The notes: generated by a model not told the origin, from the sequence alone. 64,000 bases of DNA from Enterococcus hermanniensis (GCF_001885945.1 NZ_JXKQ01000001.1:62001-126000); one strand, 5' to 3'. Shown: positions 1 to 8,990, numbered from the stretch's first letter. Translations and numbers: made by a program.

Positions 1-647
1 TTCGTCACAAAATGACCTCTGCCGATCGCTACGACTAAAATGTCGGCTTCGCTTGCTACAGCCGGTAGATCAAGCGTTTTCGAATGCGCCATCGTGACGG
101 TTGCATCCGCAGCTAAAAGTAGCATTCCCATCGGTTTACCAACGATATTGCTTCGACCAATCACCACCGCTTTTTTACCAGCTAATGGGATATCATAAGC
201 TTCAAACATTTTCATGATGCCATAAGGTGTACAAGGAATCGTTTGTGGCATACCGGCAAAAAGACGACCGATGTTCAGCGGATGAAACCCATCAACATCT
301 TTTGCTGGATCGATTGCTAATAGAATATGGTCTTCATTGATATGATCGGGTAATGGTAATTGGACCAAAATGCCATGGAATTCTGTTGATTGATTGAAAA
401 ATTCGATTTCTTTGATTAATTCGGCTTCCGTGATCGTCGCTGGGTAGCGTTTGACTGCTGAATGGATACCGATTTTTTTAGCCACACGCTCTTTGTTGCG
501 AACGTAAATCTGGCTGGCGGGGTTTTCACCGACTAATAACACGACCAAGCCTGGATGGATGCCTCGTTTTGCTAATTCTTCAATCCGAGTAGCCGTTTCT
601 TGCTGCAAGTTTTCTGCTAATTCTTTACCATTAATAAGTTGTGCCAC
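1..647 (-). CDS. folD: Bifunctional methylenetetrahydrofolate dehydrogenase/cyclohydrolase FolD (3' end outside window)
   Basis: Cytosolic one-carbon enzyme that interconverts 5,10-methylene-THF, 5,10-methenyl-THF and 10-formyl-THF using NADP. The reverse-strand translation begins at a GTG at 647 (MAQLINGKELAENL) and runs without a stop to the window edge. About 215 of the usual ~285 residues are present. The end visible here reads SEADILVVAIGRGHF, typical of the Rossmann part of FolD. The gene is open at position 1, so the carboxyl end is not seen. It follows nusB by about 60 bases in the same direction, as in many Firmicutes, and probably shares its transcript. The start is preceded only by a weak G-rich ribosome site. 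Confidence 0.93.
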   Translation of the reverse strand, partial: MAQLINGKELAENLQQETATRIEELAKRGIHPGLVVLLVGENPASQIYVRNKERVAKKIGIHSAVKRYPATITEAELIKEIEFFNQSTEFHGILVQLPLPDHINEDHILLAIDPAKDVDGFHPLNIGRLFAGMPQTIPCTPYGIMKMFEAYDIPLAGKKAVVIGRSNIVGKPMGMLLLAADATVTMAHSKTLDLPAVASEADILVVAIGRGHFVT

Positions 648-705
648 GTTCAAGCCCCGCTTCTTTTTATATAGTTTAAAATAAAGCTGGGAAAAATAGC
701 TAAAA

Positions 706-1164
706 TTAGCTATTTGCCCCAGCTTCATCGATCTCTTTCATTACATTCGATAAGATCCCATTAACGAACTTTCTTGATTGGTCATCACTGAAAGTTTTGG
801 CTAATTCGATTGCTTCATTCAAAACAACGCGATTGGGTACTTGTTGGTTGTATAACATTTCGTAGATACCTAAACGCAACAAGATCAAATCCATTTTTGC
901 GATCCGTTTGATCGACCAATTCGAACGCAAATGGTTTTGGATGATTTCATCTAATTCCGCTTGGTGTTCGACAACGCCGCCAACTAATTCATCTAGATAA
1001 ACTGGAACAAACTCTTCTTCGTCTTCACTGACAAACTCTTGTTGATCAATGCTCAAAGCATGGTTGATCGCATCTTTTTTTGTTAATTCTTGATTGAAAT
1101 CTAACGGGAATAAAGCTTGTAATGCTTTTTCGCGGATTTCATGACGTGACAATTCTTTACTCAT
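706..1164 (-). CDS. nusB: Transcription antitermination protein NusB
   Basis: All-helical RNA-binding factor that joins NusE (S10) on boxA to protect rRNA transcription from Rho. The protein is about 152 residues, normal for the family, and shows the N-terminal SRHEIREKALQALF signature and the C-terminal region ending FVNGILSNVM. I chose the ATG at 1164 (MSKELSRHE) because AGAGGA lies just ahead of it; an upstream in-frame ATG at 1182 would lie further inside the preceding gene. The start overlaps the stop of the Asp23-family gene by 8 bases, which points to translational coupling. Confidence 0.95.
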   Translation of the reverse strand: MSKELSRHEIREKALQALFPLDFNQELTKKDAINHALSIDQQEFVSEDEEEFVPVYLDELVGGVVEHQAELDEIIQNHLRSNWSIKRIAKMDLILLRLGIYEMLYNQQVPNRVVLNEAIELAKTFSDDQSRKFVNGILSNVMKEIDEAGANS

Positions 1165-1582
1165 TATTTTCCTCTTCATCATTAAATAGTTCTTGTAGGG
1201 TCGGTTGCTCTAATTTTTCAGCGACAACGCCAACAACATGGATATTTACTTCGCTCAATGCAACATCTGTCATGAATAAAACTTGTTGTTTGACACGTTC
1301 TTGCATTGCCATAGCTACTTTCGGTACCGAAATGCCATAGTCAAAGTAAGAATAGATATCGACTTTCAAGCCGTCTTCATCATTTTTAAGGTAGACACCT
1401 TTACCGTGAGCAGCTTTGCCTAGCAATTTACTAACGTTGTTTGCTAACGTTCCACGCATGCCATAGACACCGTCAACTTTTGAAGCTGCGATTCCGATAA
1501 TGACTTCGATCACTTCTGGTGCAATGATGATCTCGCCAAGTTCAGGAGTTGCACCTAAAACCAAATTATTTTCATCTGCCAT
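1157..1582 (-). CDS. yqhY: Asp23/Gls24 family protein, YqhY type
   Basis: A 141-residue cytosolic Asp23-family protein. The diagnostic core is visible: PEVIEVIIGIAASKVDGVYGM near residue 25, followed by the GVYLKNDEDGLKVDIY strand region and QERVKQQV. In Bacillus the same gene sits beside nusB and the acetyl-CoA carboxylase genes and is linked by genetics to fatty-acid synthesis control; the biochemical role is not settled. Here it lies between efp and nusB on the same strand and overlaps nusB. The acidic tail EEENNE is common in this subfamily. The name is based on family and neighbourhood. Confidence 0.85.
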   Translation of the reverse strand: MADENNLVLGATPELGEIIIAPEVIEVIIGIAASKVDGVYGMRGTLANNVSKLLGKAAHGKGVYLKNDEDGLKVDIYSYFDYGISVPKVAMAMQERVKQQVLFMTDVALSEVNIHVVGVVAEKLEQPTLQELFNDEEENNE

Positions 1583-1680
1583 CTTACTCTCTCCTTATTC
1601 CTTCAAGTGTAATTATTTTTTCTAATCGAAAAAATAAGTCTGATGTTCTCACATCATATTGTATCACGAACCAAGGCTCT

Positions 1681-2238
1681 TTAGGCGCGAGAAACGTAAC
1701 TTCCGTCTTGCGTATTTACGATTAATTTATCACCTTGGTTAACGAAAAATGGTACGTTGACTGTGATACCTGTTTCCATCACTGCTGGTTTTGAGCCACC
1801 AGAAGAAGTATCGCCTTTGATATTTGGATCGGTTTCAGCCACTTCTAAGACGACTGTGTTTGGTAGATCAACGCCCAATACTTCGGAACCATACATAATT
1901 ACGGTCAATTCTGTATTTTCTAACACATAACGCATCTCATCTGCCACTTGTTCTTTCGGCATTTCGATTTGCTCGTAGCTATTCATATCCATATAGACGT
2001 AGTTGTCACCTTCGTCATAAAGATATTGCATTTTTTTATTATCGATTTGCGCTTTCGCCACTTTTTCACCGGCACGGAAAGTTTTTTCTTGAACCGCTCC
2101 AGTACGCAAATTTTTCAGTTTTGAACGTACGAAGGCTGCACCTTTTCCTGGTTTTACATGTTGAAACTCAACGACACGCCAAATGCCGCCATCAAATTCA
2201 ATCGTCAAGCCAGTTTTAAAATCGTTTACTGAAATCAT
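1681..2238 (-). CDS. efp: Translation elongation factor P
   Basis: EF-P enters the ribosomal E site and rescues ribosomes stalled on polyproline. The 185-residue length and three-domain layout are standard. The N-terminal KOW-like domain has [17 protein letters not shown]; the lysine in the PGKG loop is where bacterial EF-Ps are modified (in Firmicutes by 5-aminopentanolation or left bare). The C-terminal OB domains end with [17 protein letters not shown]. The ATG at 2238 follows GAGGAAG. It is upstream of yqhY on the same strand with a 98-base gap. Confidence 0.97.
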   Translation of the reverse strand: MISVNDFKTGLTIEFDGGIWRVVEFQHVKPGKGAAFVRSKLKNLRTGAVQEKTFRAGEKVAKAQIDNKKMQYLYDEGDNYVYMDMNSYEQIEMPKEQVADEMRYVLENTELTVIMYGSEVLGVDLPNTVVLEVAETDPNIKGDTSSGGSKPAVMETGITVNVPFFVNQGDKLIVNTQDGSYVSRA

Positions 2239-2424
2239 GATACTTCCTCCTCAATTACTTTAAAGGGATCTATTTAAAATAGATGCTACACCATATTCTT
2301 TCAAATATAGTCACTATGTTTACTCTATAAAAAAATAAATAGAGTAAAACCTATGCCAATCTTTGCAGATTTGGTTCTAGTTTATCATTTCTTCTTTACT
2401 TACGCTACCACTACTCTGTGTGAA

Positions 2425-3489
2425 CTACAAAATGATGAGTTCCTTTGGTGATTGGGTTAAAATTCGATTGCCTTCTGCTAAAATCAGCAAGTCATCTTCG
2501 ATTCGAACACCGCCAAGACCGGCAATGTAGATCCCAGGTTCATCCGTGATGACATTTCCGATCATCAATTCCTCGTCATTGCTACGACTGATATTCGGAC
2601 CTTCATGGATTTCCATTCCGATTCCATGACCTGTTGAATGTCCAAATGCCTCACCATAACCGGCTTGCGTGATAAAATCACGGGCTACTGCATCGAGTTG
2701 TGCTCCGGTCACGCCGGCTCTAGCTACATCGATCACCTTTTGCTGTGCTTCATATACGATTTGATAAATAGCTTTCATTTCTTGTCCCGGATCACCGATT
2801 GCAAAGGTTCGCGTGATGTCAGAAACATAGCCTTGATATACACAGCCAAAATCTAAAGTCACCATGTCTCCTTGTTCGATCACTTTTTCGCTTGCCACGC
2901 CATGCGGTAGTGCAGAACGGGCACCGCTCGCCACGATTGTTTCAAAAGAGGTTCCCGAAGCACCTAATGAACGCATGAAGAAATCTAGTTGGTTGGCTAC
3001 CTCGATTTCTGTCATACCCGGTCGGATCATTTTTAATACATGTTCGAATCCTTCATCTGCAATTGCGCAGGCTTTCTCAATGATCGCAATCTCTGCATCA
3101 TCTTTTTGTTCCCGTAAAGATTCGATCAAGCCACTCGCCGGAGCCAATTCAGCATCGATCACTTCTTCAAATACAGAATACTCTGCCACGGTCAAAAAGG
3201 CATCCTCAAAACCTAAAACACTGATGTGCTGTGTTTCAACTAATTTAATGATTTCACCGACGAGATCGCCTTGGTGCTGTAAAATCGTCATGCCTTGTGT
3301 TTGGTTGTTGGCTTGCTCCATATAACGGAAATCCGTAATGAAGTAGGCCTGTTCTTGTGTAATGACTGCTATCCCGGCGGTACCAGTGAAATTTGTCAAA
3401 TAGCGTAAATTCGCTGGACTCGTCACCAAGTAGGCATCGATCATGTCTTCTGCCATTAATGTACGTAATTTTTCAATTCGTCTTATCAT
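2425..3489 (-). CDS. Xaa-Pro peptidase (M24 family aminopeptidase P)
   Basis: Cytosolic metallopeptidase that removes an N-terminal residue preceding proline. About 354 residues. The N-terminal creatinase-like domain starts MIRRIEKLRTLMAED. The C-terminal pita-bread domain shows the metal ligands in order: DFGCVYQGYVSDITRT (two Asp), HSTGHGIGMEIHEGP (His), EPGIYI (Glu) and RIEDDLL (Glu). I chose the ATG at 3489 because GGTGGGTGATAAGA precedes it; the longer reading adds 18 residues that do not resemble the family. It is directly upstream of efp, the order seen in many Firmicutes. Confidence 0.93.
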   Translation of the reverse strand: MIRRIEKLRTLMAEDMIDAYLVTSPANLRYLTNFTGTAGIAVITQEQAYFITDFRYMEQANNQTQGMTILQHQGDLVGEIIKLVETQHISVLGFEDAFLTVAEYSVFEEVIDAELAPASGLIESLREQKDDAEIAIIEKACAIADEGFEHVLKMIRPGMTEIEVANQLDFFMRSLGASGTSFETIVASGARSALPHGVASEKVIEQGDMVTLDFGCVYQGYVSDITRTFAIGDPGQEMKAIYQIVYEAQQKVIDVARAGVTGAQLDAVARDFITQAGYGEAFGHSTGHGIGMEIHEGPNISRSNDEELMIGNVITDEPGIYIAGLGGVRIEDDLLILAEGNRILTQSPKELIIL

Positions 3490-3561
3490 TCTTATCACCC
3501 ACCGTTTATTATAGCAAAGACTTGGAAAAAGCAGAACGAACAAGGCTAGAAAATCATGAAT

Positions 3562-3609
3562 AAAAAAGAAGCTAGGGCCAAAGTTAAAAAATTTGGCCTT
3601 AGCTTCTTT
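3562..3609 (-). terminator. Rho-independent terminator
   Basis: A 17-base near-perfect inverted repeat (arms 3566-3582 and 3592-3608) followed on the minus strand by a run of six T. It lies downstream of the LCP-like gene and separates it from the peptidase gene. Confidence 0.85.
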
Positions 3610-3797
3610 GGTTATCTGTCGATCAAGTCATTTTTAAAATGATATTAACAAATGTCAAGCTAGATAAAACAGTTTCATCAAAAAGTTTCGCACATGTGAA
3701 ACGTAGCAAAATACTATCATATCAACGTTTATCTAATTGAAAGCGGCTAAATTATTTTTTAAAACCGTTTTCTTAGGCGTCCCTGTTAATAACTTTC
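3610..3797. other. AT-rich intergenic stretch, no gene seen
   Basis: Between the terminator and the stop of the LCP-like gene. It contains an imperfect dyad around GTTTCGCACATGTGAAAC (near 3685-3705) but no open frame or promoter I would defend. Confidence 0.5.
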
Positions 3798-4505
3798 TTA
3801 TTTATACAGATCTGCGCGTAATTTTATTTCGTTTTTAGACCAATCAACAGTTGCTAAACGATACGGTGCAGTATTACTCACGGTAAATGTATGGTTAGCC
3901 GGTACATTGATTTTATTCATCCGTGCGTTTCCTTTGGCCAAATAGCCCGTTCCCATCTTCAGCATGTCTTTCAAATTCAAGTTACTACCAGAATACTCTT
4001 TCACCGTACCAAAATTATTGGTAATAGAAGACAAACGCGGTTTGACTGTTTTACGTTTCATCAAGCGGATGATATCTTCTTGGCGTTCAAAAACATCCAA
4101 CTGTCCATCCTCATCGATCTGATAACTGATATAGGCATCGACCTCAGCTAATGACAAACGCTGCGCGCCTTTGGTAAAATGCTGATTGTTTTTTTGTGCG
4201 ACGAAATCTTTGTAGATCGTTACCGGCAACTTGCCATCAGCTTCCAGTCCCGCTTCTTTGATTGCCAGTAGACTATCTGCTTTTTTCAACACTAAATATT
4301 TTTTTACTTCTATAGAAAAGGCGACGGAAAAATAGGCTAAAAATTTTTCGATCGGTACTTGCGTATAAAGTTCTCCCAGAGTCACATTTTTGATTTTTAT
4401 TTCGGGTGAAACCCGCAGCAAACTGTTTATGCCGCTACTCAAATCATAAACAAAAAAGCTAGAGTTCTTTTGATCATCAAATACAAATAATACTTTCATC
4501 CTCAT
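3798..4505 (-). CDS. LCP (LytR-CpsA-Psr)-like protein without a membrane anchor
   Basis: A 235-residue protein. The middle part, VDAYISYQIDEDGQ then DVFERQEDIIRLMKRK, resembles the conserved core of LCP phosphotransferases, where an arginine-rich segment (usually R-x-x-R-Q) binds the lipid pyrophosphate. LCP enzymes attach teichoic acids or capsule to peptidoglycan outside the cell and normally begin with a transmembrane helix. This one begins MRMKVLFVFDD and has no signal or membrane segment, and several usual arginines are absent. It may be a divergent or intracellular relative. The frame is intact, AGGAGAGAGGAAG precedes the start, and a terminator follows. Family assignment is an inference. 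Confidence 0.55.
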   Translation of the reverse strand: MRMKVLFVFDDQKNSSFFVYDLSSGINSLLRVSPEIKIKNVTLGELYTQVPIEKFLAYFSVAFSIEVKKYLVLKKADSLLAIKEAGLEADGKLPVTIYKDFVAQKNNQHFTKGAQRLSLAEVDAYISYQIDEDGQLDVFERQEDIIRLMKRKTVKPRLSSITNNFGTVKEYSGSNLNLKDMLKMGTGYLAKGNARMNKINVPANHTFTVSNTAPYRLATVDWSKNEIKLRADLYK

Positions 4506-4680
4506 CTTCCTCTCTCCTTCTTATCATACCGCAACATTGAATTAGAAACATCCGACAAAAGACTGAGCCGATAAATAGTTCTCCCCGATTCCAAACAGTG
4601 ATACAATAGGTGGGCAGATGTTTAGAAAACAGACTTTCTTAGCGAATCTACTTAATTTAAAATCAAGAAAGGATCATAGA

Positions 4681-5208
4681 ATGAATACGATTAGTTACGT
4701 TGTCTTGGCGATGTTGGTCCGTTCGCCACTAACTGGTTACGAATTAAAACGCTTTTTGAATCTTTTTTGGGAAGCCCATCACAGCCAGATCTATCCAACT
4801 TTAAAAGAATTACGCAAACAAGAATTGATCGAGATCGTCGATATTCCCGATGGTAAGCGAAAAATCTATGACATCACTCCAGCTGGAAAAAAAATCGTTA
4901 AAGAATGGGTCTTCTCTCCTAGTCACGCCCCTTCGCAAAAAGATGAGTTTCTAGCCAAAGTCTTTACAATGTCCGCCCTTGATCGTGACACCGCTAAATT
5001 TTTGATCATGGAACGGCAACAATACTTTCATGAACAATTAAATGAATACTCCGACGTCCTAAAAACACTCGACGAGCTATCAGCACTTGAGCGACGGAAA
5101 AATTTCGGTCGCGAGTTGATTTTAGAGCGCAAGATTCGATTATGTAAAGAAGAGTTGAACTGGTGCACGTGGGCCGAAGAAAAAATTGAAACATATTTTG
5201 CAGAATAA
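4681..5208 (+). CDS. PadR family transcriptional regulator
   Basis: A 175-residue PadR repressor. The N-terminal winged helix reads YVVLAMLVRSPLTGYELKRFL and FWEAHHSQIYPTLKELRKQELIE, the standard PadR pattern. The C-terminal helical half forms the dimer (Vir_act_alpha_C type). Start at ATG 4681 because AGAAAGGAT lies 7 bases upstream; the longer frame from 4618 has no ribosome site. It is followed by a terminator and then an MFS gene whose promoter holds a PadR-type operator, so this protein probably represses that transporter and senses a small phenolic or drug-like ligand. Confidence 0.9.
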   Translation: MNTISYVVLAMLVRSPLTGYELKRFLNLFWEAHHSQIYPTLKELRKQELIEIVDIPDGKRKIYDITPAGKKIVKEWVFSPSHAPSQKDEFLAKVFTMSALDRDTAKFLIMERQQYFHEQLNEYSDVLKTLDELSALERRKNFGRELILERKIRLCKEELNWCTWAEEKIETYFAE

Positions 5209-5215
5209 CTCGTTT

Positions 5216-5249
5216 GAAGCAAGTCTTTTGAGACTTGTTTCTTTTTTTC
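5216..5249 (+). terminator. Rho-independent terminator of the PadR gene
   Basis: GCAAGTCT / AGACTTGT stem around a TTTG loop followed by seven T on the plus strand. Confidence 0.85.
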
Positions 5250-5254
5250 TGAAA

Positions 5255-5309
5255 TTTTATGTAAAAAGTTTTATGTAAATATTGACATAAAATCATTTTA
5301 TCAGTAGAC
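5255..5309 (+). promoter_or_regulatory. MFS promoter with PadR-type operator
   Basis: TTTTATGT (5269-5276) and ACATAAAA (5285-5292) form a perfect 8-bp inverted repeat with an 8-base spacer, containing the ATGT-N8-ACAT core known for PadR proteins. The TTGACA at 5282-5287 is a consensus -35 element lying inside the operator, with a plausible -10 (TAGACT/TATAGA) about 17 bases on. Another TTTTATGT half site sits 14 bases upstream at 5255-5262. Binding would block RNA polymerase. Confidence 0.75.
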
Positions 5310-5333
5310 TATAGAACGGAAAGTGGTGACATA

Positions 5334-6542
5334 ATGGAAAATTTAAATGAAAACTCAGTTACAGAAAAGGAAAATGGCAAGGCCGCTTACGTTGTCGCCT
5401 TCGCCTGCATGATCGCCTTTATGGGGATCGGTTTGGTGGATCCAATTTTAAATTCGATCGCTAAATCATTACAAGCAACACCGGCACAAACAACCCTATT
5501 ATTCACAAGTTATATGATGGTTACTGGTATTGTTATGTTGTTTACAGGTTTTGTGTCAAGTCGTATCGGAACAAAGAAAACGTTGATGTTAGGTCTAGTA
5601 ATTATTATTTTATTTGCTCTTTTTGCTGGTTTATCCAACACGATCAACGCCTTGATTTATTTCCGTGCTGGCTGGGGCCTTGGAAATGCATTGTTCATTT
5701 CAACAGCTCTTTCAGCAATCGTCAGTGTTTTAGTAGGACAAACAGAAAAATCGATCATGCTTTATGAAGCAGCGATGGGTCTTGGGATGTCTATCGGACC
5801 GCTAGTCGGCGGCTCACTGGGTTCAATCTCTTGGCGCTTACCTTTTGCAGGCGTATCCGTTTTGATGTTCATTTCATTCTTATCGATCTTTATCATGTTC
5901 AAAGAACCAAAAGGCAAAACTGAAAAAGTTGCTTTCTTCGCTGGAGCTAAAGCATTGAAAAACCACAAGTTACGTTCTGTTGGTTTGATCGCCTTGCTTT
6001 ATAACTTTGGCTTCTTCACATTATTAGCTTACGCACCATTCTTGATGCCGAATTTCTCAGAAATGCAAATCGGTTTGACTTTCTTTGGTTGGGGTATCTT
6101 ACTAGCAATCTCATCGATTTTCTTAGCCACACGTTTTGAACGTGCAATCGGTACTTTTTATACCTTAATGATTGGCTTCATCGGCTTCGTGATCTGTCTA
6201 TTATTGATGGGGATCAATGCAGATCAACCAACACTAGTTGCTGCAGCATTGATCGTTGCTGGTTTCTTCCAAGGAATTATCAATACATTGATGACAACGA
6301 TCGCGATGGAAATTCCTGGGATCAAACGCAACATTGCTTCATCGACTTATAGCTTCGTTCGTTTCTTCGGCGGTTCATTAGCTCCGTTTGTAGCCGGTCT
6401 GATTGGTGCCAAATTTGGTGGTAATTATACCTTCTACTTTGCAAGTGCGATGGTCTTCATCGGTATCATTCTCGTGGTGGTTCACTCACAATACTTCGGA
6501 ACTAAAGAAGAAGCCGCAGAAGAATTAGAACAAATTCAGTAA
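5334..6542 (+). CDS. MFS transporter
   Basis: A 402-residue membrane protein with the usual 12 hydrophobic segments of the major facilitator superfamily. The loop after the second segment contains GFVSSRIGTKKTLMLG, the MFS motif A (G-x-x-x-D/S-R-x-G-x-R/K-K). The middle cytoplasmic loop is KEPKGKTEKVAFF. It is most likely a proton-driven drug or small-molecule exporter; the substrate cannot be read from the sequence. The promoter carries a PadR operator and the PadR gene is the upstream neighbour, so induction by the exported compound is likely. The start follows GGTGAC weakly. Confidence 0.9.
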   Translation: MENLNENSVTEKENGKAAYVVAFACMIAFMGIGLVDPILNSIAKSLQATPAQTTLLFTSYMMVTGIVMLFTGFVSSRIGTKKTLMLGLVIIILFALFAGLSNTINALIYFRAGWGLGNALFISTALSAIVSVLVGQTEKSIMLYEAAMGLGMSIGPLVGGSLGSISWRLPFAGVSVLMFISFLSIFIMFKEPKGKTEKVAFFAGAKALKNHKLRSVGLIALLYNFGFFTLLAYAPFLMPNFSEMQIGLTFFGWGILLAISSIFLATRFERAIGTFYTLMIGFIGFVICLLLMGINADQPTLVAAALIVAGFFQGIINTLMTTIAMEIPGIKRNIASSTYSFVRFFGGSLAPFVAGLIGAKFGGNYTFYFASAMVFIGIILVVVHSQYFGTKEEAAEELEQIQ

Positions 6543-6564
6543 AAAGCAGGACAAAAATAACCTC

Positions 6565-6600
6565 AAAAAGTAGATTCTAGTCTCTAGGATCTACTTTTTT
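6565..6600. terminator. Bidirectional terminator between convergent genes
   Basis: AAAAAGTAGAT (6565-6575) pairs with ATCTACTTTTT (6589-6599), with T runs on both strands. It serves the MFS gene on plus and the small gene ending at 6599 on minus. Confidence 0.85.
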
Positions 6601-6973
6601 AGCTTGTGTTCCAATAAAACTCTTGTTTTGCTAGCAAATACTGTTTTATCTGTTCAACGATTTTTAACTCTCTTATTCGCTCAATAATAGTTATTTCTTG
6701 CGCCTGTATTAGCATTTCTTTAGACACCTCGCTGATTGATTCTGATTCTTTATCGGTCAGATCAAAAATCGAGGTCTCAATCGTTTGGACTAGGGTTGCC
6801 GAAAGGACTGTATCAAATAAACGCTCACCATTCTTTTCAAATAAGCCCAGTGTCGTCATTTTTTCTAACAATCGTTGGTATTCATTGGCCGTCTTTGTTG
6901 GATCTACGTCTTTGAACTGCCATTTATGGATTTTCCCTGCACTGGTTTGAAATAATACCACTAAACAAAACAT
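6599..6973 (-). CDS. Uncharacterised protein, N-terminal part DUF2922-like
   Basis: A 124-residue soluble protein I do not firmly recognise. Residues 1-65 (AGKIHKWQFKDVDPTKTANE then KMTTLGLFEKNGERLFDTV) resemble the DUF2922 family of small Gram-positive proteins: a strand-rich start followed by a short helix and a FEKxGxxLF motif. The second half is a charged helical extension rich in Glu, Ile and Lys. The start at 6973 has AGGAGG upstream. It stands alone and is convergent with the MFS gene. No function is proposed. Confidence 0.6.
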   Translation of the reverse strand: MFCLVVLFQTSAGKIHKWQFKDVDPTKTANEYQRLLEKMTTLGLFEKNGERLFDTVLSATLVQTIETSIFDLTDKESESISEVSKEMLIQAQEITIIERIRELKIVEQIKQYLLAKQEFYWNTS

Positions 6974-7137
6974 TGAACGGCCTCCTTTTTCTAGCTGTTA
7001 ATTCATCTGTCATTAGTATTAACGAATAGAAAAAGCAAATGTTCAATTGACGTGCTATCTTTTAACAAGGTAGTGACTAAAAAACGATTGCTGGAAACAA
7101 TTCAAAAATATTGCGGCAGCCAATCATTTCCTCGATA

Positions 7138-7191
7138 ATAAAAAAGAGCTAAATCACGATCAGACCAATTTGACCGTGGTTTAGCTCTTTT
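7138..7191 (-). terminator. Terminator of the amidohydrolase gene
   Basis: AAAAGAGCTAAATCACG pairs with CGTGGTTTAGCTCTTTT (one G-U) immediately after the stop codon; the minus strand then has a run of T. Confidence 0.85.
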
Positions 7192-7193
7192 AA

Positions 7194-8222
7194 TTACTTC
7201 AATTTCAATAACTTCTCGACATTGCCGTGTGCGATTTTTTCTTTGTCTTCTTCAGATATCGGTGTAGCCAGCAGAAAAGCTTGCGCATCGCCTTTAACAT
7301 ACGGATAGTCTTGCGCCCAGATCACATGATCGACGCCCATTTCAGCTAAAACCAATTGCATTTGCGGCCAAGTATACATTCCACTTGGTGTGATCCAGAC
7401 ATTCTTTTTATAATAATAAGAAATCGAATGTTCCAACGGGTTTCCAACAACTGGTGAGACGGCTTCATCCAAACGTTCTAAGAAATAAGGAACGAATTCG
7501 CCCCAGTGTCCAGAGATCAATTTCAAAGTCGGCAATTTATCAAACAATCCCGATAAAATCAAACGAATCACATGATAGCCAGCCTCCATATGCCAGCCCC
7601 AACCGGGTGTAGCCATAATGGCATTAAAACCAATCGGTGCCATGTTACTATAATATTCTTTGCGAATCGTTTCGCTCGGCATCGATGGATGGATCGATAA
7701 CGGCACATCCATCGATGCGGCCATTTCAAAAATCGGGAAGTAACGTTCTTCATCCAGAAAATGCCCTTGGGACGTACCCAATAATAACGCACCACTTAAT
7801 CCAAGTTCGGTTACACTACGTTTCAATTCTTGGGCAGCTGCTTCTGGATCAGAAACAGGCAATGTCGCAAAGCCTAAGAAACGATCTGGATGCGCTTTGA
7901 CAGCCGCTGCAATGTCATTGTTGATCTGCTGCGTCAAGGGAATCGATTGTTCTGGCGGTAATAGATCAGGATTCGTATTGGCATCGCCATACGATAAAAC
8001 TTGGACGTCGATCCCATTTTGGTCCATATATTGAATTCGTTTTTCACTTAAATCTTGCATTTCCTCCGGATTCGTCGCATAGGCTACTAACCCTTCTTCA
8101 AATGAACGACCAAATTCCTGTAATGCTTTTGGGTCTTCGATCGGTTGTTTTTGTAAGTATTCCATGATCGCTTGATTCGCATAAGCGGTACTCATATGTT
8201 CTTCGATTGCGATTAATTTCAT
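7194..8222 (-). CDS. Amidohydrolase-2 family protein (ACMSD / resorcylate decarboxylase-like)
   Basis: A 342-residue TIM-barrel metal enzyme. Visible features are IAIEEHM at residues 4-10 (the first metal site, where many relatives have D-x-H), LSIHPS near residue 180 (barrel His), SGHWGEFVPYFLERLDEA near 240 (catalytic His and Arg region) and WAQDYPY near 308 (the last metal Asp). Family members are decarboxylases of aromatic acids or hydrolases, so the reaction is uncertain. Start at ATG 8222, 8 bases after GGAG. A TetR regulator lies 105 bases upstream on the same strand and is the likely controller. Confidence 0.85.
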   Translation of the reverse strand: MKLIAIEEHMSTAYANQAIMEYLQKQPIEDPKALQEFGRSFEEGLVAYATNPEEMQDLSEKRIQYMDQNGIDVQVLSYGDANTNPDLLPPEQSIPLTQQINNDIAAAVKAHPDRFLGFATLPVSDPEAAAQELKRSVTELGLSGALLLGTSQGHFLDEERYFPIFEMAASMDVPLSIHPSMPSETIRKEYYSNMAPIGFNAIMATPGWGWHMEAGYHVIRLILSGLFDKLPTLKLISGHWGEFVPYFLERLDEAVSPVVGNPLEHSISYYYKKNVWITPSGMYTWPQMQLVLAEMGVDHVIWAQDYPYVKGDAQAFLLATPISEEDKEKIAHGNVEKLLKLK

Positions 8223-8326
8223 GTTTGTCACTCCAGTCTGTGTTTTACTCTCGGTTAAGAGCTTGACTAAAGTATACGGCCGATTCTAGCTAAGTTATGG
8301 ACAGCTTTTAGACATTTGTCACATAA

Positions 8327-8863
8327 CTAAAAAATTTTATTCATTTGATTCGTCAGATCCAATAATAGCTCTGTCGCCTGCTCATCGTTCCAACGCTTTT
8401 CTAATACATAACTCCGCAAAAACATATAGATAGCCGCCGCATAGACATTACAGATCTGTTCGATATCGATCAAATGGATACCATTTTGCTCCGCGATTTT
8501 TTGATTGAAACGTGCCAATCGTTCAATAAATTCATACCTCAGATCCGACCATTCCAATAATTGAAATACCTCTTCCCGCTCATTCCAAATTTTCAATAAT
8601 TGGTTGACCATTTTGCGAGCAGTGAGATTTTTCCGATGAAAATCTTTTAAAAATTCTGCCAGATGACGATCGATGACTTGGATGATCACTTGTTTTGGCG
8701 AATCATAATGCCGATAAAATGTTTGATGGGATATGCCTGCCACCTCAGCGAGTCTTCGTACACTGACCGTTTCAAAATCGACTTTTTGCTGGCACAGTTC
8801 CAGTAAAGCTTGATAGATTTTCTCTTCCGTTCGTTTAAACCGTACATCACCCGTCATCTTCAT
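8327..8863 (-). CDS. TetR/AcrR family regulator
   Basis: A 178-residue repressor with an N-terminal HTH: TEEKIYQALLELCQQ, then VRRLAEVAGISHQTFYRHYDSPKQV, matching the TetR signature with its recognition helix. The C-terminal ligand/dimer domain is helical and shows no hint of the inducer. AAAGGAG lies 5 bases before the ATG. It is upstream of the amidohydrolase gene in the same direction, so the pair may be regulated together. Confidence 0.9.
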   Translation of the reverse strand: MKMTGDVRFKRTEEKIYQALLELCQQKVDFETVSVRRLAEVAGISHQTFYRHYDSPKQVIIQVIDRHLAEFLKDFHRKNLTARKMVNQLLKIWNEREEVFQLLEWSDLRYEFIERLARFNQKIAEQNGIHLIDIEQICNVYAAAIYMFLRSYVLEKRWNDEQATELLLDLTNQMNKIF

Positions 8864-8951
8864 AATCGCTCCTTTAAAATTTTAAACAGCTTCTACTGCT
8901 ATCTATTCTATTAAAACACCCATAAATACCTGCGTCAATTTCCTTCGCAAT

Positions 8952-8990
8952 ACAAAAAAACTAAAGATCTAGCTTCAGATCCTTAGCTTT
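8952..8990 (-). terminator. Rho-independent terminator
   Basis: CTAAAGATCT / AGATCCTTAG stem with a 6-base loop, then seven T on the minus strand, downstream of the small gene at 9013-9240. Confidence 0.8.

Noticed and set aside
5006-5296. Minus-strand open frame of 96 codons over the PadR gene
   Set aside because: It is antisense to a well-supported PadR gene and its terminator, with no ribosome site.
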